Shown here one piece after another: positions 1 to 7,570 of a stretch of DNA of 64,000 nt. The first letter of the stretch is position 1. Every line of letters starts with the position of its first letter. The stretch comes from Campylobacter massiliensis (lineage in GTDB: Bacteria; Campylobacterota; Campylobacteria; Campylobacterales; Campylobacteraceae), in contig NZ_JACLZK010000002.1 of NCBI RefSeq assembly GCF_014253065.1, positions 806,001 to 870,000 on the forward strand, read 5' to 3'. The notes under the pieces are model-generated. The model was not told the DNA's origin. It saw nothing but the letters and a program-made list of their open reading frames with translations, and made no database searches. Both the position numbers and the translations under genes were made by a program.

Positions 1-2
1 TT

Positions 3-148
3 TGCGTCCTACCCGTTCCCGTAGGCAGATGCCTACTCGTCGCCGGAGCGATAAACGATTTTTACGGATTAAAAGGTCCGAACGAAAAAACATGCGACGT
101 ATGCACGGACAAACTAGCCTTCCACTCCGCGCTAAATCCCAAAAATAA
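3..148 (+). other. N-terminal part of ATP-grasp gene, in a different frame from the rest
   Basis: Read in the frame starting at base 3, the window opens inside a protein with no stop before the GA tract. The peptide includes INDFYGLKGPNEKT and CTDKLAFHSALNPKNK, which looks like the end of the pre-ATP-grasp domain and the 'DK..' start of an ATP-grasp fold. It continues into the (GA)9 tract and then runs out of frame to a stop near base 240. The 5' end lies outside the window. It belongs with the ORF starting at 178; joining them needs one more or two fewer GA units. Frame assignment is direct reading; family assignment is by motif resemblance. Confidence 0.65.
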
Positions 149-166
149 GAGAGAGAGAGAGAGAGA
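149..166 (+). repeat. (GA)9 dinucleotide tract inside the ATP-grasp gene
   Basis: Nine perfect GA units lie exactly where the reading frame of the upstream half (frame of base 3) must switch to that of the downstream half (frame of base 178). Ten or seven units would fuse the halves through a linker reading KNKRERERETNEPM; nine leaves them out of frame. This is the layout of a contingency locus switched by slipped-strand mispairing. Confidence 0.75.
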
Positions 167-177
167 CGAACGAGCCG

Positions 178-996
178 ATGAGGACGAATTTAAGAGATGC
201 CGAGTGCTACCCGATGAGCAAAGCGTCAGATTCGCCTAGCGACGCGGACTTTCCGCTCGTTATCAAGCCTCGCTACGGCAGCGGCAGCAAAAACGTAACG
301 GTCGTTTTAAACGCTAGCGAGTACGAAAAATACGCCACGCGACTAAATTTAAAAAGCGGCGAATTTTTACGCGAGAGCTTCGTAGAAGGCAAAGAATACG
401 GCATTAACGCCGCCGTTATAGAGGGCGAGTATATCCACGTCTTGGCGCGTAAAAAGCTTCTAACGCCTCCGCCCTACCGCCAAAGCGTGGGCTACGTCGC
501 GACGCCCGAGATAGCCGCGATTAGCGAGCGTTTAAAAGAAGTCGTAAAAAGGCTGAAACTAAAAAACTGTCTGATGCACGCCGATGTTATATTGCGCGAA
601 AACGGCAAGCCTTTCGTCATCGAGCTTGCGCCAAGACCCAGCGGACATTACCTCACGAGCGATTTTGTAGAAATAGCTACGGGAGTAAATTTGACGCGCG
701 AATGGCTAAATTTCGTATTAAATAAGCCTTTTAGCTTTGAGCCTAAATTTTTAAAAAGCGCGATGATTAAATATTTCGACTTTGATTACGGCGTCGTACC
801 GCCTAATTTTAGCGAGATAAAAGACGAGTGCGGTATAGTAAAATTTAAATGCGGCGACTTAAAAAATCTAGGCGAGGTAAAAGACGGCGCGTCGCTGATA
901 AGTCGCGGCTACGCTATAATCATAGCCGAAAGCGAAGAAGAATGCCTAGAAAAAGCAGGCGCGCTAATGAGTAAATTTACTAGAATAAAGGAGTAA
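178..996 (+). CDS. ATP-grasp enzyme, C-terminal part; probably phase-variable and off in this copy
   Basis: The 272 residues contain a typical ATP-grasp core: PLVIKPRYGSGSKNV (ATP-binding Lys and glycine loop, about residues 26-41), an ESFVEGKEYG strand near 68-77, and a late metal-binding element with FVIELAPRPSGH near 150. The usual pre-ATP-grasp domain is missing from this ORF but is encoded just upstream in another frame. Family members ligate a carboxylate to an amine or similar group using ATP. It lies 2 bases before a methyltransferase gene and the pseudaminic acid synthase gene, so a role in making or decorating surface or flagellar sugars is inferred. The ATG at 178 has only the GA tract as a possible ribosome binding site, so it may merely be the first ATG of the out-of-frame half. 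Exact substrate unknown. Confidence 0.7.
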   Translation: MRTNLRDAECYPMSKASDSPSDADFPLVIKPRYGSGSKNVTVVLNASEYEKYATRLNLKSGEFLRESFVEGKEYGINAAVIEGEYIHVLARKKLLTPPPYRQSVGYVATPEIAAISERLKEVVKRLKLKNCLMHADVILRENGKPFVIELAPRPSGHYLTSDFVEIATGVNLTREWLNFVLNKPFSFEPKFLKSAMIKYFDFDYGVVPPNFSEIKDECGIVKFKCGDLKNLGEVKDGASLISRGYAIIIAESEEECLEKAGALMSKFTRIKE

Positions 997-998
997 AA

Positions 999-1730
999 GT
1001 GCAAGAAAAATCTAACGAAAATCGGAATTACGGCGATTTAAAAAAGTGGCAAGAGCTGGTGCTAAAAGGGGATCTTATATATCCGCACGAAGCCGTAGCG
1101 AGATTTGCGGCGAAATTTAAACCCGCAAGCGCGATGGATTTCGGTTGCGGGACCGGTAGGCATCTAGCCTGCCTGGCAAAAGCTGGCGCAAAAGAACTAA
1201 TCGGTATAGATATAAACGCTCTGCCTCTTGCCGCGGTCGCGCTAAAATTCGGCGCTATCAAAGACGCTAAAGAGTGGGAAAACGGTAAAAAGCTAAATTT
1301 AGAAAACGGAGCGACGCTAGAGCTTTTTTGCAGCGACGGCAAGAGCCTAAGCGAAATTTTAAGCGACAAAAAAGTAGATGCGATAATTAGCTGGGGCGTG
1401 CTTCATCTTTACGAACCGTCCGCAGCCGCTGAAATTTTAAAAGAATTCGCAAATAGTTTAAACGAAAACGGGCGAGTATTTATAAATCTAAGAACGGACG
1501 CCGACGGACTAAAAATCGGAGCCGAACGCATAAATCAAAACTCCTATAAAACGACCAGAAAAGGCTACGAGGGGCTAGTTTATTCGTTTTATTCAAAGAC
1601 TGAGATAGAGGAGATATTTAGGCAGGCCGGACTAAAAATAATCGCGCTGGATAAAGAGGAATTTACGCAAAATAACGGCGAAATTTTTAACTCGTTTTAC
1701 ATCGTAGAAGCCCTAAAGGAAGCTAAATGA
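999..1730 (+). CDS. class I SAM-dependent methyltransferase
   Basis: The 243-residue product has the class I methyltransferase signature: ASAMDFGCGTGRHLACL (SAM-binding glycine loop, about residues 42-58), an acidic strand ELIGIDIN after it, and DAIISWGVLHLYEP (motif IV region) near 125-138. The start is GTG, 6 bases after AAGGAG, which decides it. It is 2 bases downstream of the ATP-grasp gene and its stop overlaps the next start (ATGA), so the three genes form one unit. O- or N-methylation of a nonulosonic-acid glycan is a plausible job from the neighbours only. No signal peptide or membrane segment is seen. Confidence 0.8.
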   Translation: MQEKSNENRNYGDLKKWQELVLKGDLIYPHEAVARFAAKFKPASAMDFGCGTGRHLACLAKAGAKELIGIDINALPLAAVALKFGAIKDAKEWENGKKLNLENGATLELFCSDGKSLSEILSDKKVDAIISWGVLHLYEPSAAAEILKEFANSLNENGRVFINLRTDADGLKIGAERINQNSYKTTRKGYEGLVYSFYSKTEIEEIFRQAGLKIIALDKEEFTQNNGEIFNSFYIVEALKEAK

Positions 1731-2737
1731 AAGCGCCTTATATCATAGCCGAAATGTCCGCAAACCACTGCGGCGACAAAGAGTTGGCGTTTAAAATCAT
1801 AAAGGCCGCAAAAGACGCCGGCGCGGATGCGGTCAAAATCCAAACCTACACGGCCGATACGATAACGCTAAACTCCAAAGATGAAATTTTTATGATAAAA
1901 AGCGGCTTGTGGGCGGGGCAAAGCCTATACGAACTATATCAAAAAGCCTATACGCCGTGGGAGTGGCAAAAAGAACTTTTTGACTATGCAAAAACCGTAG
2001 GCATAGATTTTTTCTCGACGCCTTTCGATTTTAGTGCGGTGGATTTTTTAGAGAGTATAGGCGTGCCGATGTATAAAATCGCATCGTTTGAGGCGATAGA
2101 TTATCCGCTTATTTCTTATGCGGCTAAATTTAAAAAGCCGATGATAATATCTACGGGCATTTCAAGTTACGAAGAAATTTTAGAAGCGATAGAAGCGTGC
2201 AAAAAAGTCGGAAATAACGACGTTACGATACTAAAATGCACCTCTAGCTATCCCGCTCCCGTAGATAAGATGGATTTAATCACCGTTAAAGATATGTTTG
2301 AGAAATTTTCTCCTATGGGCGTAAAAGTCGGACTAAGCGACCACTCGATAAGCCTAGTACCGCCGATAACGGCTACGGCGCTGGGAGCTAGCGTGATAGA
2401 AAAGCACTTCACGATAGACAGGGCTTTAGGCGGCGAGGATAGCGGATTTTCGTTAAATTTTAACGAGTTTAAAGAAATGGCGAACGCGGTCAGAGATACG
2501 GCTCTGGCGATGGGCAGGGTGAATTACGAAATAAATCAAGCAAATAGGCACGGCGCAAGGTCGCTATTTGCGTCGGAAAATATCAAAAAAGGCGAAATTT
2601 TAACGGCGGCCAACGTTCGCTCCGTAAGGCCTGCAAGCGGACTGCATCCGAGATATTACGAGAGAATTTTAGGCAAAAAAGCCGCCCGCGATATAAATTT
2701 TGCAACGCCTTTAGCCTTAGAGGATATCGAGTTTTAA
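1727..2737 (+). CDS. pseI: pseudaminic acid synthase
   Basis: PseI condenses phosphoenolpyruvate with a 6-carbon 2,4-diacetamido sugar to give pseudaminic acid, used for flagellin glycosylation in Campylobacter. The 336 residues have the NeuB/PseI barrel: start APYIIAEMSANHCGD, DAVKIQTYTADT, FFSTPFD, KIASFE, STGISSYEEI, LKCTSSYP, GLSDHS and EKHFTIDR, followed by a C-terminal SAF (antifreeze-like) domain from about residue 280 (ARSLFASENIKKGE). The AEMSANH and 'KCTSSYPAP' segments favour PseI over NeuB or LegI. Its ATG overlaps the methyltransferase stop by 4 bases. It is the last gene of the sugar unit; the next gene follows after 63 bases with its own promoter-like sequence. Confidence 0.88.
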   Translation: MKAPYIIAEMSANHCGDKELAFKIIKAAKDAGADAVKIQTYTADTITLNSKDEIFMIKSGLWAGQSLYELYQKAYTPWEWQKELFDYAKTVGIDFFSTPFDFSAVDFLESIGVPMYKIASFEAIDYPLISYAAKFKKPMIISTGISSYEEILEAIEACKKVGNNDVTILKCTSSYPAPVDKMDLITVKDMFEKFSPMGVKVGLSDHSISLVPPITATALGASVIEKHFTIDRALGGEDSGFSLNFNEFKEMANAVRDTALAMGRVNYEINQANRHGARSLFASENIKKGEILTAANVRSVRPASGLHPRYYERILGKKAARDINFATPLALEDIEF

Positions 2738-2754
2738 TCCGTTTTTTAAGATGT

Positions 2755-2766
2755 TTTTGCTATATT
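2755..2766 (+). promoter_or_regulatory. probable promoter for the HP0268-like/miaB unit
   Basis: An extended -10 (TGC then TATATT at 2761-2766) preceded by a T-rich stretch, 35 bases before the ATG at 2801. This matches the Campylobacter sigma-70 pattern, which has a strong -10 and a periodic T-rich upstream region instead of a -35 box. Confidence 0.5.
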
Positions 2767-2800
2767 CACAGATTAAATTAAAGATTTCAAAGGATTAAAA

Positions 2801-3043
2801 ATGGAGCTAAAACTCGCTAGAACGCAACTTGACGCCAAACCAAAAACGATCTCTCTTGAAAAAATCGAAGCGGCATTTGCTAAAGATCCGCAACAAATTT
2901 TCTATTTCGACAGAGAAAACAGCCACAAACAACTCATCGCTTTGGTTGAATTTTTCGAGGAAAAGGGCCTTAGCGTCTATCACCGCACCGTAAAATACGG
3001 ACTCGACGAAAACGACTATATGTACGAGGTTCACATCCTTTGA
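2801..3043 (+). CDS. HP0268-like small protein (Smr-like nuclease family)
   Basis: An 80-residue acidic protein whose size, sequence style (start [21 protein letters not shown], end YMYEVHIL) and position directly before miaB match Helicobacter HP0268, which lies next to miaB (HP0269). HP0268 has been described as a small Smr-like protein with nicking or RNase activity. I infer the family from length and gene order; nuclease activity here is not shown by the sequence. Its TGA overlaps the miaB TTG start, so the two are probably translated together. Confidence 0.7.
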   Translation: MELKLARTQLDAKPKTISLEKIEAAFAKDPQQIFYFDRENSHKQLIALVEFFEEKGLSVYHRTVKYGLDENDYMYEVHIL

Positions 3044-4350
3044 GCGCAGCGCAAAAAAAGCTCTTTATCCAGACTTTAGGCTGCGCGATGAACGTCCGCG
3101 ACAGCGAGCACATCATCGCCGAGCTCAAGCAAAAAGAGGACTACGAGCTCACTCAGGATATCTCCGAGGCCGACCTCATCCTTATCAACACCTGCTCGGT
3201 GCGCGAAAAGCCAGTACATAAGCTTTTTAGCGAGGTCGGCGGCTTTGAAAAAGTAAAAAAAGCGGGCGCTAAAATCGGCGTTTGCGGCTGCACGGCAAGC
3301 CATCTGGGAAGCGAAATTTTTAAACGAGCACCTTACGTGGATTTCGTGCTCGGCGCGCGAAACGTCAGTAAAATTTCAGCCGCGGTTAAGACGCCTAAAT
3401 TTATCAGCACCGACATAAATCACGACGAGAGCGAGTATGCATTCGGCGAATTTCGAGGCTCGCCGTATAAAAGCCACATAAATATCTCGATCGGCTGCGA
3501 TAAAAAATGCACCTACTGCATCGTTCCGCACACCAGAGGCGACGAGATCTCGATCCCCGCAAATTTGATCCTGCGCGAAGTAAAAAAAGCTGCCGAGGGC
3601 GGAGCCAAGGAGATTTTCTTGCTCGGGCAAAACGTAAATAACTACGGCAAGAGATTTTCGGGCGCGCACGAGAAGATCGACTTTAGCGACCTACTCGTAA
3701 AGATCAGCGAGATAGAGGGCGTCGAGCGCATACGATTTACAAGTCCGCATCCGCTTCATATGGACGATAAATTTTTAGAAATCTTTAGTCAAAATCCCAA
3801 AATTTGCAAATCCATGCACATGCCGCTTCAAAGCGGAAACACCAAAGTCCTGCGCGAGATGAAGCGCGGCTACACCAAAGAGTGGTTTTTAGACAGGGCC
3901 GCTAAACTACGCGCAATATGTCCTGAGGTTAGCATTTCTACTGACATTATCGTGGCGTTTCCTGGCGAAACGGACGAGGAGTTTGAGGACACGATGGACG
4001 TACTGGAAAAGGTACGCTTCGAGCAAATTTTTAGCTTTAAGTATTCGCCTCGCCCGATGACCAAAGCGGCGGAATTTACCAATCAAATCCCAGAGGCCGT
4101 CGCAAGCGCTCGTCTAACCCGCCTACAAAGCCGCCATAACGAGATTTTAGACGAAATCGTCGCGGAGCAAAAAGGCAAAATTTTCGACGTATATTTTGAG
4201 GAGCTTCGCGTAAACGGCGGGGTTGCCGGCAGAAGCTTTAATAACTTCCTCGTTCAAGTCGCAGGCAGCGAAGAGCTGCTAGGCAAGACGCTAAAAGTGC
4301 GCGTGAACGATCCAAAGAGAATGGTGCTTTACGGTGAGCTTGTGGGCTAA
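3040..4350 (+). CDS. miaB: tRNA-2-methylthio-N6-dimethylallyladenosine synthase
   Basis: MiaB is a radical-SAM enzyme that adds a methylthio group to i6A37 of tRNAs reading UNN codons. The 436 residues show the N-terminal UPF0004 domain with its three cluster cysteines ([21 protein letters not shown]), the radical-SAM motif [17 protein letters not shown] near 150, and a C-terminal TRAM domain. A second methylthiotransferase in the window (10297-11604) has RimO features, so this one is MiaB. The start is TTG inside the stop of the preceding gene. The 3' end overlaps the acyltransferase gene by 17 bases. Confidence 0.93.
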   Translation: MSAAQKKLFIQTLGCAMNVRDSEHIIAELKQKEDYELTQDISEADLILINTCSVREKPVHKLFSEVGGFEKVKKAGAKIGVCGCTASHLGSEIFKRAPYVDFVLGARNVSKISAAVKTPKFISTDINHDESEYAFGEFRGSPYKSHINISIGCDKKCTYCIVPHTRGDEISIPANLILREVKKAAEGGAKEIFLLGQNVNNYGKRFSGAHEKIDFSDLLVKISEIEGVERIRFTSPHPLHMDDKFLEIFSQNPKICKSMHMPLQSGNTKVLREMKRGYTKEWFLDRAAKLRAICPEVSISTDIIVAFPGETDEEFEDTMDVLEKVRFEQIFSFKYSPRPMTKAAEFTNQIPEAVASARLTRLQSRHNEILDEIVAEQKGKIFDVYFEELRVNGGVAGRSFNNFLVQVAGSEELLGKTLKVRVNDPKRMVLYGELVG

Positions 4351-4966
4351 ATTTAAACGAAGCGTTTTTATAAATTTAGCCCCGCGCATTATCTATTTTT
4401 TTATTTGGATTATATTTTTAACCTGCAAAAAGAGCTTTTCTAAGACAAATTTGACGAACGAGCCATGCGTCGTGCTGTTTTGGCACGGCAGACTGGCGCT
4501 GATGAGTTTTGCCTACGTGCACTGGTGGAAAAACGGCCAAAACCCGCAAAGACGCGCCAAAGTCATGATAAGCGACCACAAAGACGGCGAGATCATCGCG
4601 CGCGTGATTTCGTTTTTCGGTATCGGCGCCATCAGAGGCAGTAGCTCAAAAGGCGCGGTAAAGGCCCTTGCGCAAAGCTTTAGAGAGCTAAAAGGCGGTA
4701 CCGACGTCATCATCACCCCAGACGGTCCGCGCGGCCCCTATCATAGCGTAGCCGACGGCGCGGTCGTCATCGCGCAAAAGCAAAATGCGCAAATACAAAT
4801 TTTAAACTACGAAGCGAGTAAATTTTGGCAGCTAAAAAGCTGGGATAAAATGATAATCCCAAAGCCTTTTAGCGAGATTTCTTATACGCTCTCGCCGCCT
4901 TTTAGCGTAACGGACATGGCGCTAGAAGACGCAAGAGAGCTAGTAAAAAAGGAGATGGAAAAATGA
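4334..4966 (+). CDS. DUF374 lysophospholipid acyltransferase-like protein
   Basis: The 210-residue protein has an N-terminal membrane segment (about residues 15-30, [11 protein letters not shown]), an acyltransferase-like motif [10 protein letters not shown], then [12 protein letters not shown], the [12 protein letters not shown] region and ITPDGPRGP, the hallmark of DUF374 proteins. Relatives belong to the LPLAT superfamily and probably transfer an acyl chain to a lipid at the inner face of the membrane. The start is GTG inside miaB. C. jejuni has the same gene after miaB. Substrate is not known from sequence. Confidence 0.82.
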   Translation: MSLWAKFKRSVFINLAPRIIYFFIWIIFLTCKKSFSKTNLTNEPCVVLFWHGRLALMSFAYVHWWKNGQNPQRRAKVMISDHKDGEIIARVISFFGIGAIRGSSSKGAVKALAQSFRELKGGTDVIITPDGPRGPYHSVADGAVVIAQKQNAQIQILNYEASKFWQLKSWDKMIIPKPFSEISYTLSPPFSVTDMALEDARELVKKEMEK

Positions 4967-5415
4967 GCTCAAAGACCGTAGTTTTATCTATCGGAGCGCT
5001 TTTGGCGGTCGTTTTTATCTCGTTTATTACATTTAGTCCGTCTTATAAAAACGCGCTTCAGGCCAAATTTTACTACGAAACGGGCGACTATGAAACCGCC
5101 TACAAGCTATCAAAATCCGCATACAACAAAGACATCTACAACAAACTCGCCCACACTGTGATGGTGCAAAGCGAAATCTCGCAAAAATACGCCATCTACA
5201 TCGCCCGCTCAAACGGCTACCTAGAAAGTATCCAAAAAATCAGCAAATCAGGCAAGGTAAATAAAGTAGATTTGGACAAAATCCACATGATGTGCGACAT
5301 CGCCGTGAGCGACTACGATCTGCTCAAGCCGTCAAATTTAACCGATCCGTCGCTGCAAGAAGAAGCCAAAATAATAAGGGATAAATTTTTAACCCTGCAA
5401 AAAGAGCTGTTTTAA
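4963..5415 (+). CDS. hypothetical protein with one N-terminal membrane anchor
   Basis: The 150-residue product starts with a membrane segment (about residues 5-25) and then forms a helical soluble domain with tyrosine-rich TPR-like text (FYYETGDYETAYKLSKSAY). It overlaps the acyltransferase stop by 4 bases (ATGA) and sits where C. jejuni carries an unnamed conserved gene. The single tail-out anchor plus TPR-like helices suggest a periplasmic scaffold. No function can be named. Confidence 0.7.
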   Translation: MSSKTVVLSIGALLAVVFISFITFSPSYKNALQAKFYYETGDYETAYKLSKSAYNKDIYNKLAHTVMVQSEISQKYAIYIARSNGYLESIQKISKSGKVNKVDLDKIHMMCDIAVSDYDLLKPSNLTDPSLQEEAKIIRDKFLTLQKELF

Positions 5416-5431
5416 TTGAACTTAATAGCTT

Positions 5432-5443
5432 TTTGGGTATGAT
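5432..5443 (+). promoter_or_regulatory. possible promoter before the PilM-like gene
   Basis: T-run at 5431-5434 and a -10-like TATGAT at 5438-5443, 29 bases before the TTG start at 5472, inside a 56-base gap that breaks the otherwise overlapping gene series. AGGAGA at 5460-5465 serves as ribosome binding site. Confidence 0.4.
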
Positions 5444-5471
5444 AACGCATTGCAATTTTTAGGAGAAATCT

Positions 5472-6473
5472 TTGCTGATACGTCGTTTTTTTAGCGTCTT
5501 ATATCTTAGCGCCGTTATCCAGTCCAGAAAATGCCTATTTTACGGCGAGGCCTACAAGGGCGCAAAGCTGTTAAAAACGATAAAAGCAGAATTTGACCTA
5601 GATGAATCCGGCGTAGTTTCCGAAAGAGCAAACGAGTACATAAGAAATTTGCAAAAAGAGTATAAATGGGTTTATCTTTCGCTGTTTTTCGACACACTCG
5701 AACAAGGCGCGTTTGAGGCTAAAAATGCAGACAATCTCGAAAAACTGGGGATCAAAACAAAAGAAATAACCTGCATAAATCCCGCCAAAAACTGGCTCAT
5801 ATACGCAAAACACTCGGACGTCAAAGCCGCAGAGGAAAAGTTTACAGACATCGGCGTAGACGTACTTTATTCGCCAATCGCACTAACACAAAAAGAGATC
5901 GAAAAACATAATCTACCAACCGCAAGCACCCTTTTCGTCTACTCTTGCGAGGAGGGTTTTACCATCTGTATCACCTCAAGCGAAGGGGTAAAATACGCTG
6001 CCGTTTGCAAGGAAAACGATGAAGAGTATAGCGAAAGCGCTGATTTTGATAAAGAAAACAGCGACGAGATAGACGATTTTATCGCAAATGTAGACGAAAG
6101 CTTTAACACCATGGACGGTCTGGATGATCTTGGCGAAATGTTAAAAATGGACGACAACGAAGAAGAGTTTGCAGACCTCGACTATGATATAAATATGCCC
6201 GAATCCACCGACGTAACGGCATCCGTGTCGATATTTGGGCGCGATATGAGCATATACCGCTATATCTCGCTAGCGCTTAAAGAATTTTACACAAATCCGC
6301 TTTACGAGGGCGATTTTATCGAAAACGTCGTAATTTTCGACGCTACGCAGAGGACGAGCGCTACGTTTTTACATTATATAGAAAACGAGCTTTTGGTAAA
6401 GACCGCCGTTTATCCGGTTAGTACCCTAAAGACGATGACCGAGCTAATGAAAAAAGAGTTGGAAAATGACTAG
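5472..6473 (+). CDS. hypothetical acidic protein, PilM/GspL-cytoplasmic-like by context
   Basis: The 333-residue product begins at TTG 7 bases after AGGAGA. It is soluble, has an acidic middle (residues about 175-245, many D/E) and alternating beta/alpha text (WVYLSLFFDTLE, TLFVYSCEEGFTICI, VVIFDATQR) that could be an actin-like fold. The next two genes each encode one membrane helix followed by a coiled coil and a small alpha/beta domain. This order (soluble, then two bitopic proteins) is that of pilM-pilN-pilO or gspL-gspM inner-membrane platforms of type IV pilus/type II secretion machines. That is an inference; no ATP-binding motif is certain. It overlaps the next gene by 8 bases. Confidence 0.6.
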   Translation: MLIRRFFSVLYLSAVIQSRKCLFYGEAYKGAKLLKTIKAEFDLDESGVVSERANEYIRNLQKEYKWVYLSLFFDTLEQGAFEAKNADNLEKLGIKTKEITCINPAKNWLIYAKHSDVKAAEEKFTDIGVDVLYSPIALTQKEIEKHNLPTASTLFVYSCEEGFTICITSSEGVKYAAVCKENDEEYSESADFDKENSDEIDDFIANVDESFNTMDGLDDLGEMLKMDDNEEEFADLDYDINMPESTDVTASVSIFGRDMSIYRYISLALKEFYTNPLYEGDFIENVVIFDATQRTSATFLHYIENELLVKTAVYPVSTLKTMTELMKKELEND

Positions 6474-6996
6474 TTATAGCTTCATAAAACCTCGAAAAAA
6501 ACCGTTTTTTGATCTCTTTAGTAAAATTTGGCTACTTTTTATAGCTACGGCGGTGCTACTTTTTGCCATAGTAAATTTAGTCGTCGAGCTAAAAAGCAAC
6601 TCGCTACTAAACGAAACTCAAATCTCAAGACAAAAGCAAGCACAAACAAAAGATCAGATCAGGCAAACCGACGAGCTAACCGCACTTTTAAAGCAAAGAA
6701 GAGATAGCGCAAACGAGATCGCGGCCTCAAACGCCGTCTTAAAGCAAAGCCTGCGCAATCTACTCGATCTGGTACCCTCAAGCATCACGCTATACGAGAT
6801 CGCGATGGATAAAAACTCGCTCATCGTGAAAGGCACCACGCCTAGCCGCGACGTTTATAACATGCTGCTCGCAACGCCGTTAAAGTCGATTTTTAACACG
6901 TCAAATACCTCGTTTTATCAGCTAGATAGCGGCTGGTTAAATTTCGTCAGCACAAACAAAACCGACAACCTAGAGGGTAAAAATGAGCAAAGATAG
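6466..6996 (+). CDS. bitopic membrane protein, PilN-like by topology
   Basis: The 176-residue protein has a short positively charged N-terminus (FIKPRKKPFF), one membrane helix at about residues 22-42, a coiled coil (about 45-100, rich in Q/K/L heptads) and a small C-terminal domain (VPSSITLYEIAMDKNSLIVKG) whose phrase resembles the PilN/GspL ferredoxin-like repeat. It overlaps both neighbours. Function in a pilus or DNA-uptake platform is inferred from architecture and order only. Confidence 0.6.
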   Translation: MTSYSFIKPRKKPFFDLFSKIWLLFIATAVLLFAIVNLVVELKSNSLLNETQISRQKQAQTKDQIRQTDELTALLKQRRDSANEIAASNAVLKQSLRNLLDLVPSSITLYEIAMDKNSLIVKGTTPSRDVYNMLLATPLKSIFNTSNTSFYQLDSGWLNFVSTNKTDNLEGKNEQR

Positions 6997-7510
6997 AAGC
7001 CTGCAAAATATCGACGTCACCAAGCTGCTCATCTACGTACTCATTTGTATCATAGCTTGCCTCGCGATGATATTTGGCCTTTTGGTGCCGAGCATCAAGG
7101 AGTACAAGCAGGTCAAATACGAAAGCCGCATGCAAATCGCCGCAAGCGCGCAAACGCAAAGGCTCTACGACGCCAAATCAAAGGCCCTAGACGAGATAAA
7201 ACAAAACGACAAGGCTCAGCTAGACGCGCTTGAAAACAAATTTGACACGGATAAATTTACTCAATTCACATCAAAATATTTCGCAAACGTAAATCTAAGC
7301 GGGCTAAAAGAGGCCGCAAAAAACGGCGAGATCTCGGTCTATGAGCTAACCGTAACGGGCTCCATGAAAACTCCTGCTAAATTTTACGAGTTTATGGACG
7401 CGCTACAAAGCTACGAAAATATCGTCAAAATCGACTTTCCGATCAAAATGCGCAAGGATACCGAAAAGATCGACGCGACCTTTGGTATCAAAATTTACAG
7501 CTTAAGATAA
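6983..7510 (+). CDS. bitopic membrane protein, PilO-like by topology
   Basis: The 175-residue protein has one membrane helix (about residues 14-35, LLIYVLICIIACLAMIFGLL), a coiled coil to about 90, and a C-terminal domain with ELTVTGSMKTPAKFYEFMDAL, which resembles the PilO/GspM 'G.y..f..F...L' repeat. It overlaps the PilN-like gene by 14 bases and ends the unit; a separate promoter follows. Third member of the proposed PilM/N/O-like set. Confidence 0.6.
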   Translation: MSKDRSLQNIDVTKLLIYVLICIIACLAMIFGLLVPSIKEYKQVKYESRMQIAASAQTQRLYDAKSKALDEIKQNDKAQLDALENKFDTDKFTQFTSKYFANVNLSGLKEAAKNGEISVYELTVTGSMKTPAKFYEFMDALQSYENIVKIDFPIKMRKDTEKIDATFGIKIYSLR

Positions 7511-7534
7511 ATCAAAGTTTTTAATCTCCGCTTT

Positions 7535-7543
7535 TTGTATAAT
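7535..7543 (+). promoter_or_regulatory. promoter of the DUF438/PAS gene
   Basis: TTGTATAAT, an extended -10 with TATAAT at 7538-7543 after a T-run, 27 bases upstream of the ATG at 7571; AAGGA at 7561-7565 is the ribosome binding site. Confidence 0.6.
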
Positions 7544-7570
7544 CCTTAAAATTTAAGTTAAGGATACAAA

